The notes beneath the pieces are model-generated. The model was not told the DNA's origin. It searched no databases and saw only the letters and a list, made by a program, of their open reading frames with translations. The position numbers and the translations under genes are program-made. Shown one piece after another: positions 45,981-54,962 of a stretch of DNA of 64,000 bases. Source of the DNA: Lachnospiraceae bacterium (GTDB taxonomy: Bacteria; Bacillota; Clostridia; Lachnospirales; Lachnospiraceae); the NCBI GenBank assembly GCA_019421365.1, contig JAHZFJ010000016.1, positions 1 through 64,000 of the forward strand, in the 5' to 3' direction. How positions within the stretch are numbered: position 1 is the first letter of the stretch; every line of letters begins with the position of its first letter.

Positions 45981-46009
45981 AAGAAAAAGCAGACCTGTAG
46001 TCTGCTTTA
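45981..46009 (-). terminator. Terminator after the RluA-like gene
   Basis: Minus strand: AAAGCAGACtacaGGTCTGCTTT followed by TTCTTT, 8 nt after the stop. Confidence 0.82.
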
Positions 46010-46016
46010 CTGTATA

Positions 46017-46763
46017 TTAAAGATTAAATTGCTTAAAAACTCCATCCTTGGGACTCGCATCAAACTGCATTCTTTTCTTTGATATCGGATGGGTAAATGC
46101 TAAAGCATGCGAATACAATCCCACATTAGCCCATCTCATATCTGGGTTTTGTTTCTGTCGTTCTATGAATGCATTGTTGTATTTTGTATCTCCCCATAAT
46201 GGCATCTGATTTCCCGCCATCTGTACACGTATCTGATGATGTCTTCCCGTCTTAAGTGTTACCTCTATTAAAGATACCGGATACCCCTTCTCATCCTTAG
46301 AAACTGCTAAAACTTGATAATATAGCACTGCCTTCTTGCCATTCTTATCATTTGCATTCGTAATCTTTGAAGTATTTGTTCTTGCATCTTTTACTAGATA
46401 GTCCACTAACTCTTCTGCTTCTTTACCTAATTTGTCTGATAGGTCTTTATCTACCACAGCGTAATACTTCTTTTCCATCTTTGGTAGTTGATTCTTACCA
46501 CTTTGTTCACCACTAACCTGACTGCTTAAAGATTTTGCAGCGACAGGTGTTTTACCAAAAACTAAAACACCACCAACTGGTCTGTCTAGACGATGAACTA
46601 GTCCTAGGTAAGGTTCTTTCTTCTCAGTTTGCTTCTCATACAGATAGTTCTTAAGTTCATTTACCATATCTACGTCCATAGAGCGATCACTCTGCACTAA
46701 CATACCAACAGGTTTCTCGCAAACTAGAATATGGGTATCTTCATATATAATAGGTATCTTCAT
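46017..46763 (-). CDS. RluA-family pseudouridine synthase
   Basis: A 248-residue enzyme without an N-terminal S4 domain, so a short RluA-type. The catalytic-Asp motif is YLGLVHRLDRPVGGVLVFGKT (about 54-74). GRHHQIRVQMA and LWGDTKYN are the conserved follow-on blocks. The target RNA (23S or tRNA position) cannot be assigned. It starts 21 nt after the response regulator, so it is probably in the same operon as the two-component system. Confidence 0.9.
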   Translation of the reverse strand: MKIPIIYEDTHILVCEKPVGMLVQSDRSMDVDMVNELKNYLYEKQTEKKEPYLGLVHRLDRPVGGVLVFGKTPVAAKSLSSQVSGEQSGKNQLPKMEKKYYAVVDKDLSDKLGKEAEELVDYLVKDARTNTSKITNANDKNGKKAVLYYQVLAVSKDEKGYPVSLIEVTLKTGRHHQIRVQMAGNQMPLWGDTKYNNAFIERQKQNPDMRWANVGLYSHALAFTHPISKKRMQFDASPKDGVFKQFNL

Positions 46764-46784
46764 TAACTCTCCTTATTTAATTAC

Positions 46785-47474
46785 TTAAACTTTAAATCGA
46801 TATCCAACACCCCAGATTGTTTCAATATATTGAGGTTTTGAAGTATTTAATTCGATTTTCTCACGTATTTTCTTGATATGAACAGTTACTGTTGCTATAT
46901 CTCCAATCGACTCCATATCCCAGATCTCTTGGAATAACTCTTCTTTTGTATATACATGATTAGGGTTTTGTGCAAGAAATGTTAATAAGTCAAATTCTTT
47001 TGTTGTAAAGATTTTTTCTTCTCCATTTACATATACACGTCTAGCAGTTTTATCAATTTTAATACCACGAATCTGAATCATTTCATTTTCCTTTATGCCA
47101 GTTCCAATTAATCGTTCATATCTCGCTAGGTGTGCTTTAACTCTTGCCACTAATTCACTTGGACTAAAAGGCTTTGTCATGTAATCATCTGCTCCAAGTC
47201 CAAGTCCGCGAATCTTATCAATATCATCTTTCTTTGCTGAAACCATAATTACGGGAATATTCTTTTCTTCTCTGATCTTCTTACAGATTTCAAATCCGTC
47301 CATATTAGGAAGCATAAGATCTAATATAACTAAATTATAATCTTCTGCGAGCGCTCTCTCAACACCCGTGTCCCCAGATGATTCTATATCTACCGTAAAT
47401 CCACTTAATTCAAGATAATCTTTCTCTAATTCTGCAATTGCAAGTTCATCTTCAACTATTAATATTTTACTCAT
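46785..47474 (-). CDS. OmpR/PhoB-family response regulator
   Basis: 229 residues. The receiver domain has EDELAI acidic residues and phospho-Asp in YNLVILDLMLPNMDG (about 53); VSAKKD and TKPFSP carry the Thr/Ser and Lys. The C-terminal winged helix (about 130-229) has EKIFTTKEFDLLTFLAQNPNHVYTKEELFQEIW and ends ETIWGVGYRF. It overlaps the kinase gene by 4 nt (ATGA-type), so the pair is translationally coupled. The target genes are unknown. Confidence 0.93.
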   Translation of the reverse strand: MSKILIVEDELAIAELEKDYLELSGFTVDIESSGDTGVERALAEDYNLVILDLMLPNMDGFEICKKIREEKNIPVIMVSAKKDDIDKIRGLGLGADDYMTKPFSPSELVARVKAHLARYERLIGTGIKENEMIQIRGIKIDKTARRVYVNGEEKIFTTKEFDLLTFLAQNPNHVYTKEELFQEIWDMESIGDIATVTVHIKKIREKIELNTSKPQYIETIWGVGYRFKV

Positions 47475-49186
47475 TCCTTAATTCCTCCTATATCATTCTT
47501 ATTATCCGCTTTTTTTGGTTTTTCCCTCTGTGAAGAATGCTCTTCTTGAATCGACTTATTATCTTCGGATTTGTTCAAGGAGTTCTTATCTGTACTAGAC
47601 TTGTCCTTTGCCGGCAAGAAGAAAAATCTATATTTCCCTTCTCCTACTCTCCGGCTTTTTGAGTTTGAATTATCTCCCACCTCAGGTAAATTCTTAAGTT
47701 CTTCCTCATTCTCTTCGACCTTCTTAAGCGTAAAACAAATTGTTGTTCCAACTAATTCTTTACTACTTGCCCATATACTTCCGCCATGTTCTTCAATAAT
47801 CTTCTTAGCAATAGCAAGACCAAGCCCTGTACCACCTTTAGAAGAATTTCTAGACTCATCTGTACGATAGAAACGATCAAAAATATTAGGCAAATCCTTT
47901 TCTGCAATACCTTTACCGTTATCCTCCACATCAATACGAACATAATTCCCCAAATCGTTGATACGTACATTAATAATGCCTTTTTTCTTATCAATGTATT
48001 TAGCAGAATTTCCAATAATATTGTTTACTACTCGCTTTAATTGCTCAGGGTCTGCAATTACTCGTACATTGTCATCTGTATAGTTAAAATACGCTACATC
48101 AATATTCTTAACCTCAAGATCTAACCCCAATTCTTCAATACAATCTGTGAAATACTGATCAACATAGATCTTAGCGAAATTATACGGAATTGTATTACTG
48201 TCTATCTTCGTATAAAACGACAACTCGTCTACTAACGATGTCATATCTACTGCTTTCGTATAGATTGTTTTTAGATACTTTTCTCTCTTTTCTGGTGTAT
48301 CCGCGACTCCATCCATGATCCCTTCTGTATACCCCTTGATAGCTGTTAATGGAGTCTTTAAATCATGCGAAATGTTACTAATCAGTTCTTTCGTATCTCT
48401 TTCATATTGCATACGAACTTCAATCAATTCCTTAATTTTATATCTCATATCCTCAAAGTCTTCACATAGTGCCCCAATTTCATCATCCTTCTCTGCTTTT
48501 ACAGAGAAATCTAGATTACCACATTTAATCTTATTCGTAGCAACCCGTAATGTACGTAAAGGACGTAATACACTGCGATAAATCCAGAAAGTAAGAACTG
48601 CTGCTGTAAAGAAAATTATAAGAATGAATGCAATAGCACACTGAATAATTGAAGACTCTAATTGTGGTATTAATTTATTAACATCTGTTACTACAAATAC
48701 TGTACCTTCTGTTCCATCTTGATAATAAAAATCTTGTTGTTTAACTAAACACGGATAATCTCCACCTAGATAGATACCTCCATCTGTGCTAATCGTATAA
48801 TCCGCAAATTCTGGTAAATCCTCACTGATACGGCTTAATTTATATTTATCACCAGTATATTCAATCTTGTCGCCTTTTCGCAGTACGATGAACGAGTACT
48901 TACCTACCAATTCAGAGTTTAAACTACGAATATAATTCATATCCTCTAACCGTTCTGGCTCTTTTAAAGCGGTTAGTTTTATCTCATTATATACACCTCT
49001 AGTTACTCGATTTAGTAACTGCATAGGATTGGATATAACTTGAAATGTATTCGAATCCACATCATATGTTTGCTGAATGGATATAATTTGATTATTAATA
49101 ATCAAGGTACCGACCGTCGCAATCATAATAATTGGAAGTGATATAATCGTAATAAATGCAATTGCCAATCTCCCACGCAACTTCAT
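47471..49186 (-). CDS. Sensor histidine kinase with long hydrophilic C-terminal tail
   Basis: 571 residues. TM1 is at about 7-30, an extracytoplasmic sensor at about 31-180, TM2 at about 183-205, and a HAMP domain at about 206-258. HisKA follows with ISNISHDLKTPLTAIKGY, then HATPase_c (NIIGNSAKYI N-box, DNGKGI, GGTGLGLAIAKKI). After the ATPase domain, about 80 further residues form a charged, Ser/Lys/Asn-rich disordered tail, which is unusual for this family. Its leader contains repeat family A. It forms an operon with the regulator and the RluA-like gene. Confidence 0.92.
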   Translation of the reverse strand: MKLRGRLAIAFITIISLPIIMIATVGTLIINNQIISIQQTYDVDSNTFQVISNPMQLLNRVTRGVYNEIKLTALKEPERLEDMNYIRSLNSELVGKYSFIVLRKGDKIEYTGDKYKLSRISEDLPEFADYTISTDGGIYLGGDYPCLVKQQDFYYQDGTEGTVFVVTDVNKLIPQLESSIIQCAIAFILIIFFTAAVLTFWIYRSVLRPLRTLRVATNKIKCGNLDFSVKAEKDDEIGALCEDFEDMRYKIKELIEVRMQYERDTKELISNISHDLKTPLTAIKGYTEGIMDGVADTPEKREKYLKTIYTKAVDMTSLVDELSFYTKIDSNTIPYNFAKIYVDQYFTDCIEELGLDLEVKNIDVAYFNYTDDNVRVIADPEQLKRVVNNIIGNSAKYIDKKKGIINVRINDLGNYVRIDVEDNGKGIAEKDLPNIFDRFYRTDESRNSSKGGTGLGLAIAKKIIEEHGGSIWASSKELVGTTICFTLKKVEENEEELKNLPEVGDNSNSKSRRVGEGKYRFFFLPAKDKSSTDKNSLNKSEDNKSIQEEHSSQREKPKKADNKNDIGGIKE

Positions 49187-49213
49187 CTTTTCACCCTCTT
49201 TATTATCTTTCTA

Positions 49214-49388
49214 ATAATGTAACTTATGAGAAGCAGCTTCACTGCTTCTCATTTCTTATCAGCATCCAATTAGACTCGAGAAATCACTTCGTAATTTCCC
49301 TCGTTAACTTATGCTCCTTCGGAGTTTCGGTCTTACACTTTGTGTAATCCCTAGAAGCAGCTTTACTGCTTCTCATAAGTTACATTAT
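49214..49388. repeat. MITE-like 175-bp element bounded by perfect 23-bp inverted repeats
   Basis: ATAATGTAACTTATGAGAAG then CAG (49214-49236) is an exact reverse complement of 49366-49388. It lies between metK and the sensor kinase, with repeat family A copy 2 filling its right side. I see no target-site duplication and no coding sequence inside. The outer arms can also pair in RNA, competing with the shorter family A stem P1. Confidence 0.7.
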
Positions 49389-49393
49389 AACAT
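49291..49393 (-). repeat. Repeat family A, copy 2: promoter-like box plus four-way-junction RNA
   Basis: Minus strand: starts ATGTTATAATG, then P1 TAACTTATG/CATAAGTTA around three hairpins: AGAAGCAG-taaag-CTGCTTCT, TTACAC-aaa-GTGTAA within GG..CC, and CTCC-gaa-GGAG. The tail is ACGAGGGAAATTAC, identical to copy 1. It is the same length (103 nt) as 27643-27745. Stem bases differ but pairing is kept. The sensor kinase ATG lies 104 nt beyond. Confidence 0.8.
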
Positions 49394-49492
49394 AAGGGTC
49401 CTTGTTTTACACATAAACTCTTCAATTACTTTCTTAACTTTTTCTAAAAAAGGCGTGCTACCCTTTTATCTGATAGCACACCTTCTATAATT

Positions 49493-50680
49493 TTATAAAT
49501 ACTTCTTTAAATCATCTACTTTATCAATTCTTTCCCAAGGTAGGTTAAGATCGTTACGTCCAAAGTGTCCGTAAGCTGCTGTTTGTTTGTAGATTGGTCT
49601 TCTTAGATCAAGCATCTTGATGATTCCTGCTGGACGTAAATCAAAGTTCTCACGAATGATGTTTACCAAATCGTCATCTTTGATTTTTCCAGTTCCGAAT
49701 GTGTCAACCATAATAGATGTTGGTTGCGCTACACCAATTGCATATGATAATTGAATTTCACATTTATCTGCTAGCCCTGCTGCTACGATATTCTTAGCTA
49801 CATAACGTGCTGCATAAGCTGCTGAACGGTCTACTTTCGTACAGTCTTTACCAGAGAAAGCACCGCCGCCGTGACGAGCATATCCGCCATAAGTATCAAC
49901 GATAATCTTACGTCCTGTTAAACCACTATCACCGTTAGGTCCACCGATTACGAATCGACCAGTTGGATTAATGAAGAAATTTGTATTCTCATCTACTAAT
50001 TCTTTTGGAAGAATTGGATCAAATACATATTTTTTGATATCTGCATGAATTTGCTCTTGTGTAATATCCGCTGCATGTTGTGTTGAACAAACTACTGCAT
50101 TTAAGTGAATTGGCTTACCAGCTTCATCGTATTCTACAGTTACTTGTGTTTTACCATCTGGACGTAGATAAGCAAGTGTACCATCTTTTCTAACCTTAGT
50201 TAATTGACGAGCTAGCTTTTGTGCTAAATAGATTGGATAAGGCATGTACTCTTCAGTTTCGTTTGTAGCATAACCAAACATCATACCTTGATCTCCTGCA
50301 CCAATTGCTTCGATTTCAGCATCCGACATTTTGTTTTCTTTTGCTTCTAATGCACGGTTTACACCCATAGCAATATCTGCTGATTGCTCATCTAACGCTA
50401 CAATAACGCCACAAGTGTTTGCATCGAAACCTTTTTCAGATGCATCGTATCCGATTTCTTTAATTGTATCACGTACAATTTTTTGAATATCTACATATCC
50501 TTGTGTAGTAACTTCACCCATTACTAATACAAGTCCTGTAGTAATTGCTGTCTCGCAAGCAACACGGCTCATTGGGTCTTGTGCTAATAAAGCATCAAGT
50601 ACAGCATCTGAAATCTGATCACAGATCTTGTCAGGATGCCCTTCTGTTACAGATTCTGAAGTAAATAATAATTTTTCCAT
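49493..50680 (-). CDS. metK: S-adenosylmethionine synthetase
   Basis: Makes SAM from methionine and ATP. 395 residues. SVTEGHPDKICDQISDA, the P-loop-like GAGDQGMMFGYA, GGPNGDSGLTGRKIIVDTYGG and GGGAFSGKDCTKVDRSAAY are all intact. AAAGGGA precedes the ATG. It is preceded by a SAM-I riboswitch with terminator, so high SAM should switch it off. Monocistronic. Confidence 0.98.
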   Translation of the reverse strand: MEKLLFTSESVTEGHPDKICDQISDAVLDALLAQDPMSRVACETAITTGLVLVMGEVTTQGYVDIQKIVRDTIKEIGYDASEKGFDANTCGVIVALDEQSADIAMGVNRALEAKENKMSDAEIEAIGAGDQGMMFGYATNETEEYMPYPIYLAQKLARQLTKVRKDGTLAYLRPDGKTQVTVEYDEAGKPIHLNAVVCSTQHAADITQEQIHADIKKYVFDPILPKELVDENTNFFINPTGRFVIGGPNGDSGLTGRKIIVDTYGGYARHGGGAFSGKDCTKVDRSAAYAARYVAKNIVAAGLADKCEIQLSYAIGVAQPTSIMVDTFGTGKIKDDDLVNIIRENFDLRPAGIIKMLDLRRPIYKQTAAYGHFGRNDLNLPWERIDKVDDLKKYL

Positions 50681-50754
50681 TCGTATTGTCCCTTTCTTTA
50701 ATTATTATTTCTTATAGTCGTACACTTTTTTTATACCAATTAAAAAATAGGTAT

Positions 50755-50779
50755 AAAAAAAGTCCACATAAGTGGACTT
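50755..50779 (-). terminator. Attenuator terminator of the metK SAM riboswitch
   Basis: Minus strand: AAGTCCACTTATGTGGACTT hairpin followed by TTTTTATA. It lies 20 nt after the aptamer and 75 nt before metK. Confidence 0.9.
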
Positions 50780-50799
50780 GATTCTATAATCACCAAATC

Positions 50800-50898
50800 C
50801 TCTTATTGCTCGATTTTACTCGCTCAGGTTGGCACCTTCCGCTTAGGGGGTTGCCGTGACTTCATAGAGCCTTTACTCTCCGTCACTCTGAATAAGAG
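50800..50898 (-). promoter_or_regulatory. SAM-I (S-box) riboswitch
   Basis: Minus strand: P1 CTCTTATT/AATAAGAG encloses the S-box core CAGAGTGACGGAGAGTAAAG, GCTCTATGAAGTCACGGCAA and the P3/P4 arms (CCCCCTAAGCGGAAGGTGCC, AACCTGAGCGAG). It controls metK through the terminator at 50755-50779. Confidence 0.95.
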
Positions 50899-50944
50899 AA
50901 ATAATAATATTCTTAAATTGAATTGATTTCTTGTTAACATATTT

Positions 50945-50973
50945 AGAATACTCTAAAATTAGATATTCGTCAA
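50945..50973 (-). promoter_or_regulatory. Promoter of metK
   Basis: Minus strand: -35 TTGACG (50968-50973), 17-nt spacer, -10 TATTCT (50945-50950), about 45 nt before the SAM-I aptamer. Confidence 0.7.
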
Positions 50974-51027
50974 CTAATAATTTGTTATTGAGAACTTTGC
51001 AACAACAAATTCATATTTCCTTTTCGA

Positions 51028-52197
51028 TTAACCCTTTAAATCAATATCCCCAGAAACTGTCTTGGCATTAATTCTACTACCTTGATTTCCAAATGTGTAG
51101 TGTCCACTCTTACAATCAGATTGGTACATTCCCATATATCCAATGTTCACATCTCCAGATACCGTACTAGCGTTAAGTACATAGCCATTTTGATTATTAT
51201 CTAAACGAATAGCAATATCTCCACTAATCGACTCATAGGTAGCCTCAGCATCCCTTTGCATTCTTACAGTTACATCACCACTGATACTCTTTAAGAAATA
51301 CTCTTTAGACAATGCATAACTTTTCACATCGCCACTTGCAGATTGTGCATCTAATCTATCAATAGTACTTTCAGTGATTTCTACATCTCCACTACTACTA
51401 TTACATTTCGTGAATTTTGAATTTGTATACATTATCTGCACATCACCGCTACTCGACTTCACGTACAAAGTATCTACAGTACTGTTTTCAACACTAAGAT
51501 CACCACTACTAGAATGTAAATCCGCTTCTGTACATACTGTCTGTCTGATATTAATTTCTCCACTAGCACTATACACAGTTAACTTCTGTAGTTTTATTCC
51601 ATCTATTTTACAGTCCCCACTTGCTACGTTAACTTTAATATCCTCAACATGGCTAGGTATCTGAACAACTAATAAAAGGTCAACATTTCGTAATATACGG
51701 AATAACATCTTACTGAAGTTTTCTTTCACACCTACAAAGAATGTATCTCCTTCTTGATAATGGTAAAATTGATACGCCAGCTTATCTTTTTCACTTCCAT
51801 TATTGGTATAATCAACTTTGAAAGTATCTCCACTCTTTATTACAATATCTGCACATATTCCGTCTACTTGGACTTTAGTAAATGGTATGTGTGAAGATGA
51901 TTCCTTTTTTTGTTCAATCTCCTTATTAGCAACTGGAAACGTATTCGCGTTATCTATTACAGTTGCTTTAGAATCTTCCTTAGCCTTTTGATTGACTGTT
52001 CCCATTGCACCAATCTCAGCAACTATCTCCTCAACAGAACCTAGCTCAACACAAATCTCTTCTTCTGATTTGTTATATTTTATCCCCATTCTAAAATGCT
52101 CTTCATAATCACCAATCACTTCTTCAATAATTCCTTGATCTACTCCTGCCTCAGATAAGGCTGTTTTAATTTGTGATAAGTATTCATCTCTGTTCAT
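51028..52197 (-). CDS. HAAS-domain and DUF4097 beta-helix protein
   Basis: 389 residues. The N-terminal HAAS/DUF1700 domain (about 1-65, MNRDEYLSQIKTALSEAG, VIGDYEEHF, ELGSVEEIV) is a signalling module usually paired with PadR. The rest is a DUF4097 right-handed beta-helix with about ten SGD-type turns (SGDC, SGEI, SGDL, SGDV x5, SGDI x2) spaced roughly 19-22 residues. No membrane segment or signal is evident. It starts 1 nt after padR, so it is a coupled PadR-HAAS pair, possibly an envelope-stress or surface sensor; that role is inferred. Confidence 0.88.
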   Translation of the reverse strand: MNRDEYLSQIKTALSEAGVDQGIIEEVIGDYEEHFRMGIKYNKSEEEICVELGSVEEIVAEIGAMGTVNQKAKEDSKATVIDNANTFPVANKEIEQKKESSSHIPFTKVQVDGICADIVIKSGDTFKVDYTNNGSEKDKLAYQFYHYQEGDTFFVGVKENFSKMLFRILRNVDLLLVVQIPSHVEDIKVNVASGDCKIDGIKLQKLTVYSASGEINIRQTVCTEADLHSSSGDLSVENSTVDTLYVKSSSGDVQIMYTNSKFTKCNSSSGDVEITESTIDRLDAQSASGDVKSYALSKEYFLKSISGDVTVRMQRDAEATYESISGDIAIRLDNNQNGYVLNASTVSGDVNIGYMGMYQSDCKSGHYTFGNQGSRINAKTVSGDIDLKG

Positions 52198-52198
52198 A

Positions 52199-52516
52199 TT
52201 AATTATCCTCCCTACTAATAAAATAATCTACTGCCTCTACAAATTCCTTCCATTCTTGCTTTAGTTTACCTTGATATGCAATACCACTTTCTGTTAAGTG
52301 ATAATACTTTCTTGCTGGTCCTTCTCCAGACTCTACTAGATATGTTTCAACATAATTATCATCTTTTAATCGTTTTAAGACCAAGTATAATGTTCCTGTA
52401 GCAATTACCATCTTTTGCGAAATCGCCTCTGTTAACTCATAACCATAACAGTCACAGCCCAAAAGTTTCGATAAAACGCATAGCTCTAAGGCCCCTTTTT
52501 TAAATTGTGGATTCAT
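52199..52516 (-). CDS. PadR-family transcriptional regulator
   Basis: 105-residue short PadR (subfamily 2). The winged helix covers LELCVLSKLLGCDCYGYELTEAI and TGTLYLVLKRLKDDNYVETY (about 11-60). YYHLTESG follows and a C-terminal dimer helix closes the protein. It probably represses its own operon with the HAAS-DUF4097 gene. An inverted repeat in the promoter (TGCATTATATAATAGCA) is a candidate operator. AAGGAGGAAC precedes the ATG. Confidence 0.92.
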   Translation of the reverse strand: MNPQFKKGALELCVLSKLLGCDCYGYELTEAISQKMVIATGTLYLVLKRLKDDNYVETYLVESGEGPARKYYHLTESGIAYQGKLKQEWKEFVEAVDYFISREDN

Positions 52517-52567
52517 CTTTCCTTGTTCCTCCTTTCCTTAACGTATGTATTCTTCCTTGTTTGATAT

Positions 52568-52596
52568 ATCATACCACATGCTATTATATAATGCAA
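52568..52596 (-). promoter_or_regulatory. Promoter and possible PadR operator
   Basis: Minus strand: -35 TTGCAT (52591-52596), 17-nt spacer, -10 TATGAT (52568-52573). A near-palindrome TGC-a-TTATATAA-ta-GCA overlaps the -35 and spacer. Confidence 0.55.
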
Positions 52597-52626
52597 CATA
52601 GTATTCATAAAATGTTATGTAAAAAG

Positions 52627-52664
52627 AAAAAGCATTCCTTAATATGCATTAAGGAATGCCTTTA
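52627..52664 (-). terminator. Terminator after kup
   Basis: Minus strand: GGCATTCCTTAATGCATATT then AAGGAATGC forms a 10-bp or longer stem, followed by TTTTTCTTTTT. It lies 12 nt after the stop. Confidence 0.88.
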
Positions 52665-52675
52665 TATAACCATAT

Positions 52676-54679
52676 TTATTCTTTTCTAACTAAATTATTT
52701 GTCGTTTTCATTTTAACAAATAGCGGAACATATTCAATAATAACAGCAGAACTTTCTAAGCCATACCATTGTATTTGTGTTCCTGCCACATGCCGAATGG
52801 CATACTTTATAGATATTGCCACTCTTCCGTATGAAGCGATGTCACTTTCTGGTGATATCATTTTTCTAATAATACAAAATCCAAAGCTACCAACATTCCC
52901 ACCTGTCCCATAAATAGAATATTTTGGTTTCTGCGATGGTAATTCCCTAGATGCGATTAAATCAGTAACTATTTGTCGTAGATATACATTAATTCTTTGA
53001 TGCACTTTAAATCCAAGGTACAATCTCACTCGGAATACATAATCGGTTCCAAAACTATCCACGGTATATGTGTTCGTAAAAGGTTCATCTGTAACAATAA
53101 CGCTTACAATCCAATAGGCTTTTGCTCTCTTTGGTTTCTTGTTGAATATAGAATACAGTACATCACGGTCTATTATATCGCTTTGAGTATTATGAGTTAT
53201 ATAAACAAGGTTATCTGCTGTTAACGGCAAGGATTCATCCCCTCGAAGTTTTTCAAACATACCTAGATATTTTTTAATATTAAAATAGTTTGCTTGTGAA
53301 CGTTCAACCGAGGTTCCATAATACCAAACTAACATAACTCCGAATAGTATTATAGCAATTAGTAATGCAATATAGCCACCCTTGAAAAACTTAGTAAGAC
53401 TTGAGACAAAGAAACAACTCTCTAGACCACCAAATAAGAGCAGAAATACAATTGGCGATATACGTCGCATTTTAATTTTCCATAGGTAAGTAAATAACAA
53501 TATCGTAGTCATCAGCATGGTCATCGTTATTGCTAATCCATATGCTGCTTCTAGTCGTGCACTTGAACGGAAATATAATACTACTCCAATACAAGATACC
53601 ATCATAACTGCGTTCACCAAAGGTATATAAATCTGCCCTTTTGTTTCTGATGGGTATCTAACCTTCAATCTAGGCATCAAATCAAGTCGTGTTGCTTCCG
53701 ACACTAATGTGAATGACCCGGTGATTAAGGCCTGCGAAGCAATAACCGCTGCCATTGCGCTTAAGATTACAGCAGCCATCCTTACTTGATTTGGCAACAT
53801 TTGAAAGAACGGATTCATATCTTCAATCCTAGTAAGCGCTACGTTATTCTTATTATTCATAAGCCATGCACCTTGTCCTAAGTAGTTAAGAATTAAACAT
53901 ACCTTAACAAAGGGCCAACTGGCATATATATTAGCTTTTCCCACATGCCCCATATCTGAATACAATGCTTCTGCTCCAGTGGTAGCAAGGAATACACTTC
54001 CAAGAATCATAATCCCCTCTTTATTCATAGATGAATTGAATAAGATGTTTATTCCACGTAGGGGATTAAAGGCTCTTAGTACATTAAGATTGCCTCCCAT
54101 GTTTACTATTCCTGCTACAGCCAGGAAGAGAAACCATATCATCATAATTGGTCCAAAGGTTTTACCAATTAAACTAGTTCCAGCCCTTTGTATTAGGAAT
54201 AATATACTGATGATAATAACTGTGATAATTACAATTCTTGTTTGACTATCACCCAGAATTTCATAGACCTTTGGTATACTTCTAAGTCCTTCAATGGCTG
54301 TAGTAATAGTAACAGCAGGTGTCAATACCCCGTCTGCAAGCAATGCAGCGCCTCCAATCATCGCAGGTACAATTAACCATCTTGCATATTTCTTCACCAA
54401 ACTAAATAATGCAAATATTCCACCTTCACCATGATTATCTGCCCTCATGGCAATCAAAACATATTTCACAGTTGTTAATAGCGTTAAAGTCCAGATAATT
54501 AAAGACAGGGCACCCAGAATAAGTTCATCATTAACTTGATGTATTCCTCCGTTCCCTGCAATTATCGATTTAAGAACATACATCGGTGATGTTCCAATGT
54601 CTCCATATACAACACCAAGCGCGACCAGTACGGCTCCTTTACTTAACGGAATAGATACTGAACTTTTCGGCTTTACCAT
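52676..54679 (-). CDS. kup: KUP-family potassium uptake protein
   Basis: K+/H+ symporter, 667 residues from ATG 54679 (AAAGAGGAG 6 bases upstream; the start at 54715 is less likely). LGVVYGDIGTSPMYVLKS, ADNHGEGGIFALFSL and ADGVLTPAVTITTAIEG are the family signatures. About 12 helices in the first 440 residues are followed by a cytosolic C-terminal domain. No c-di-AMP riboswitch is seen upstream. It is a single-gene unit with its own terminator. Confidence 0.95.
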   Translation of the reverse strand: MVKPKSSVSIPLSKGAVLVALGVVYGDIGTSPMYVLKSIIAGNGGIHQVNDELILGALSLIIWTLTLLTTVKYVLIAMRADNHGEGGIFALFSLVKKYARWLIVPAMIGGAALLADGVLTPAVTITTAIEGLRSIPKVYEILGDSQTRIVIITVIIISILFLIQRAGTSLIGKTFGPIMMIWFLFLAVAGIVNMGGNLNVLRAFNPLRGINILFNSSMNKEGIMILGSVFLATTGAEALYSDMGHVGKANIYASWPFVKVCLILNYLGQGAWLMNNKNNVALTRIEDMNPFFQMLPNQVRMAAVILSAMAAVIASQALITGSFTLVSEATRLDLMPRLKVRYPSETKGQIYIPLVNAVMMVSCIGVVLYFRSSARLEAAYGLAITMTMLMTTILLFTYLWKIKMRRISPIVFLLLFGGLESCFFVSSLTKFFKGGYIALLIAIILFGVMLVWYYGTSVERSQANYFNIKKYLGMFEKLRGDESLPLTADNLVYITHNTQSDIIDRDVLYSIFNKKPKRAKAYWIVSVIVTDEPFTNTYTVDSFGTDYVFRVRLYLGFKVHQRINVYLRQIVTDLIASRELPSQKPKYSIYGTGGNVGSFGFCIIRKMISPESDIASYGRVAISIKYAIRHVAGTQIQWYGLESSAVIIEYVPLFVKMKTTNNLVRKE

Positions 54680-54962
54680 AATAATCTCCTCTTTACTCAT
54701 ATCATATAATATCAATACTAAGCTGCTCGTTTATTGGAATATTAGAATATATTTTATGTACTTATATAAATACCAGCATGAGTATAGCAAACGATAGTTC
54801 ATTAAGCAAGGTAAGATATCGCCAAGATTTTTCTATCAATCAACGACTCTATATAACGCTTTATTCCCTACTTATTTTAAATTAAAACTATACTATTGTA
54901 GAACATTGTAAATTATTGAATACATATATATTATGGATCTTAATAAATTAGGAGAGCAACTT

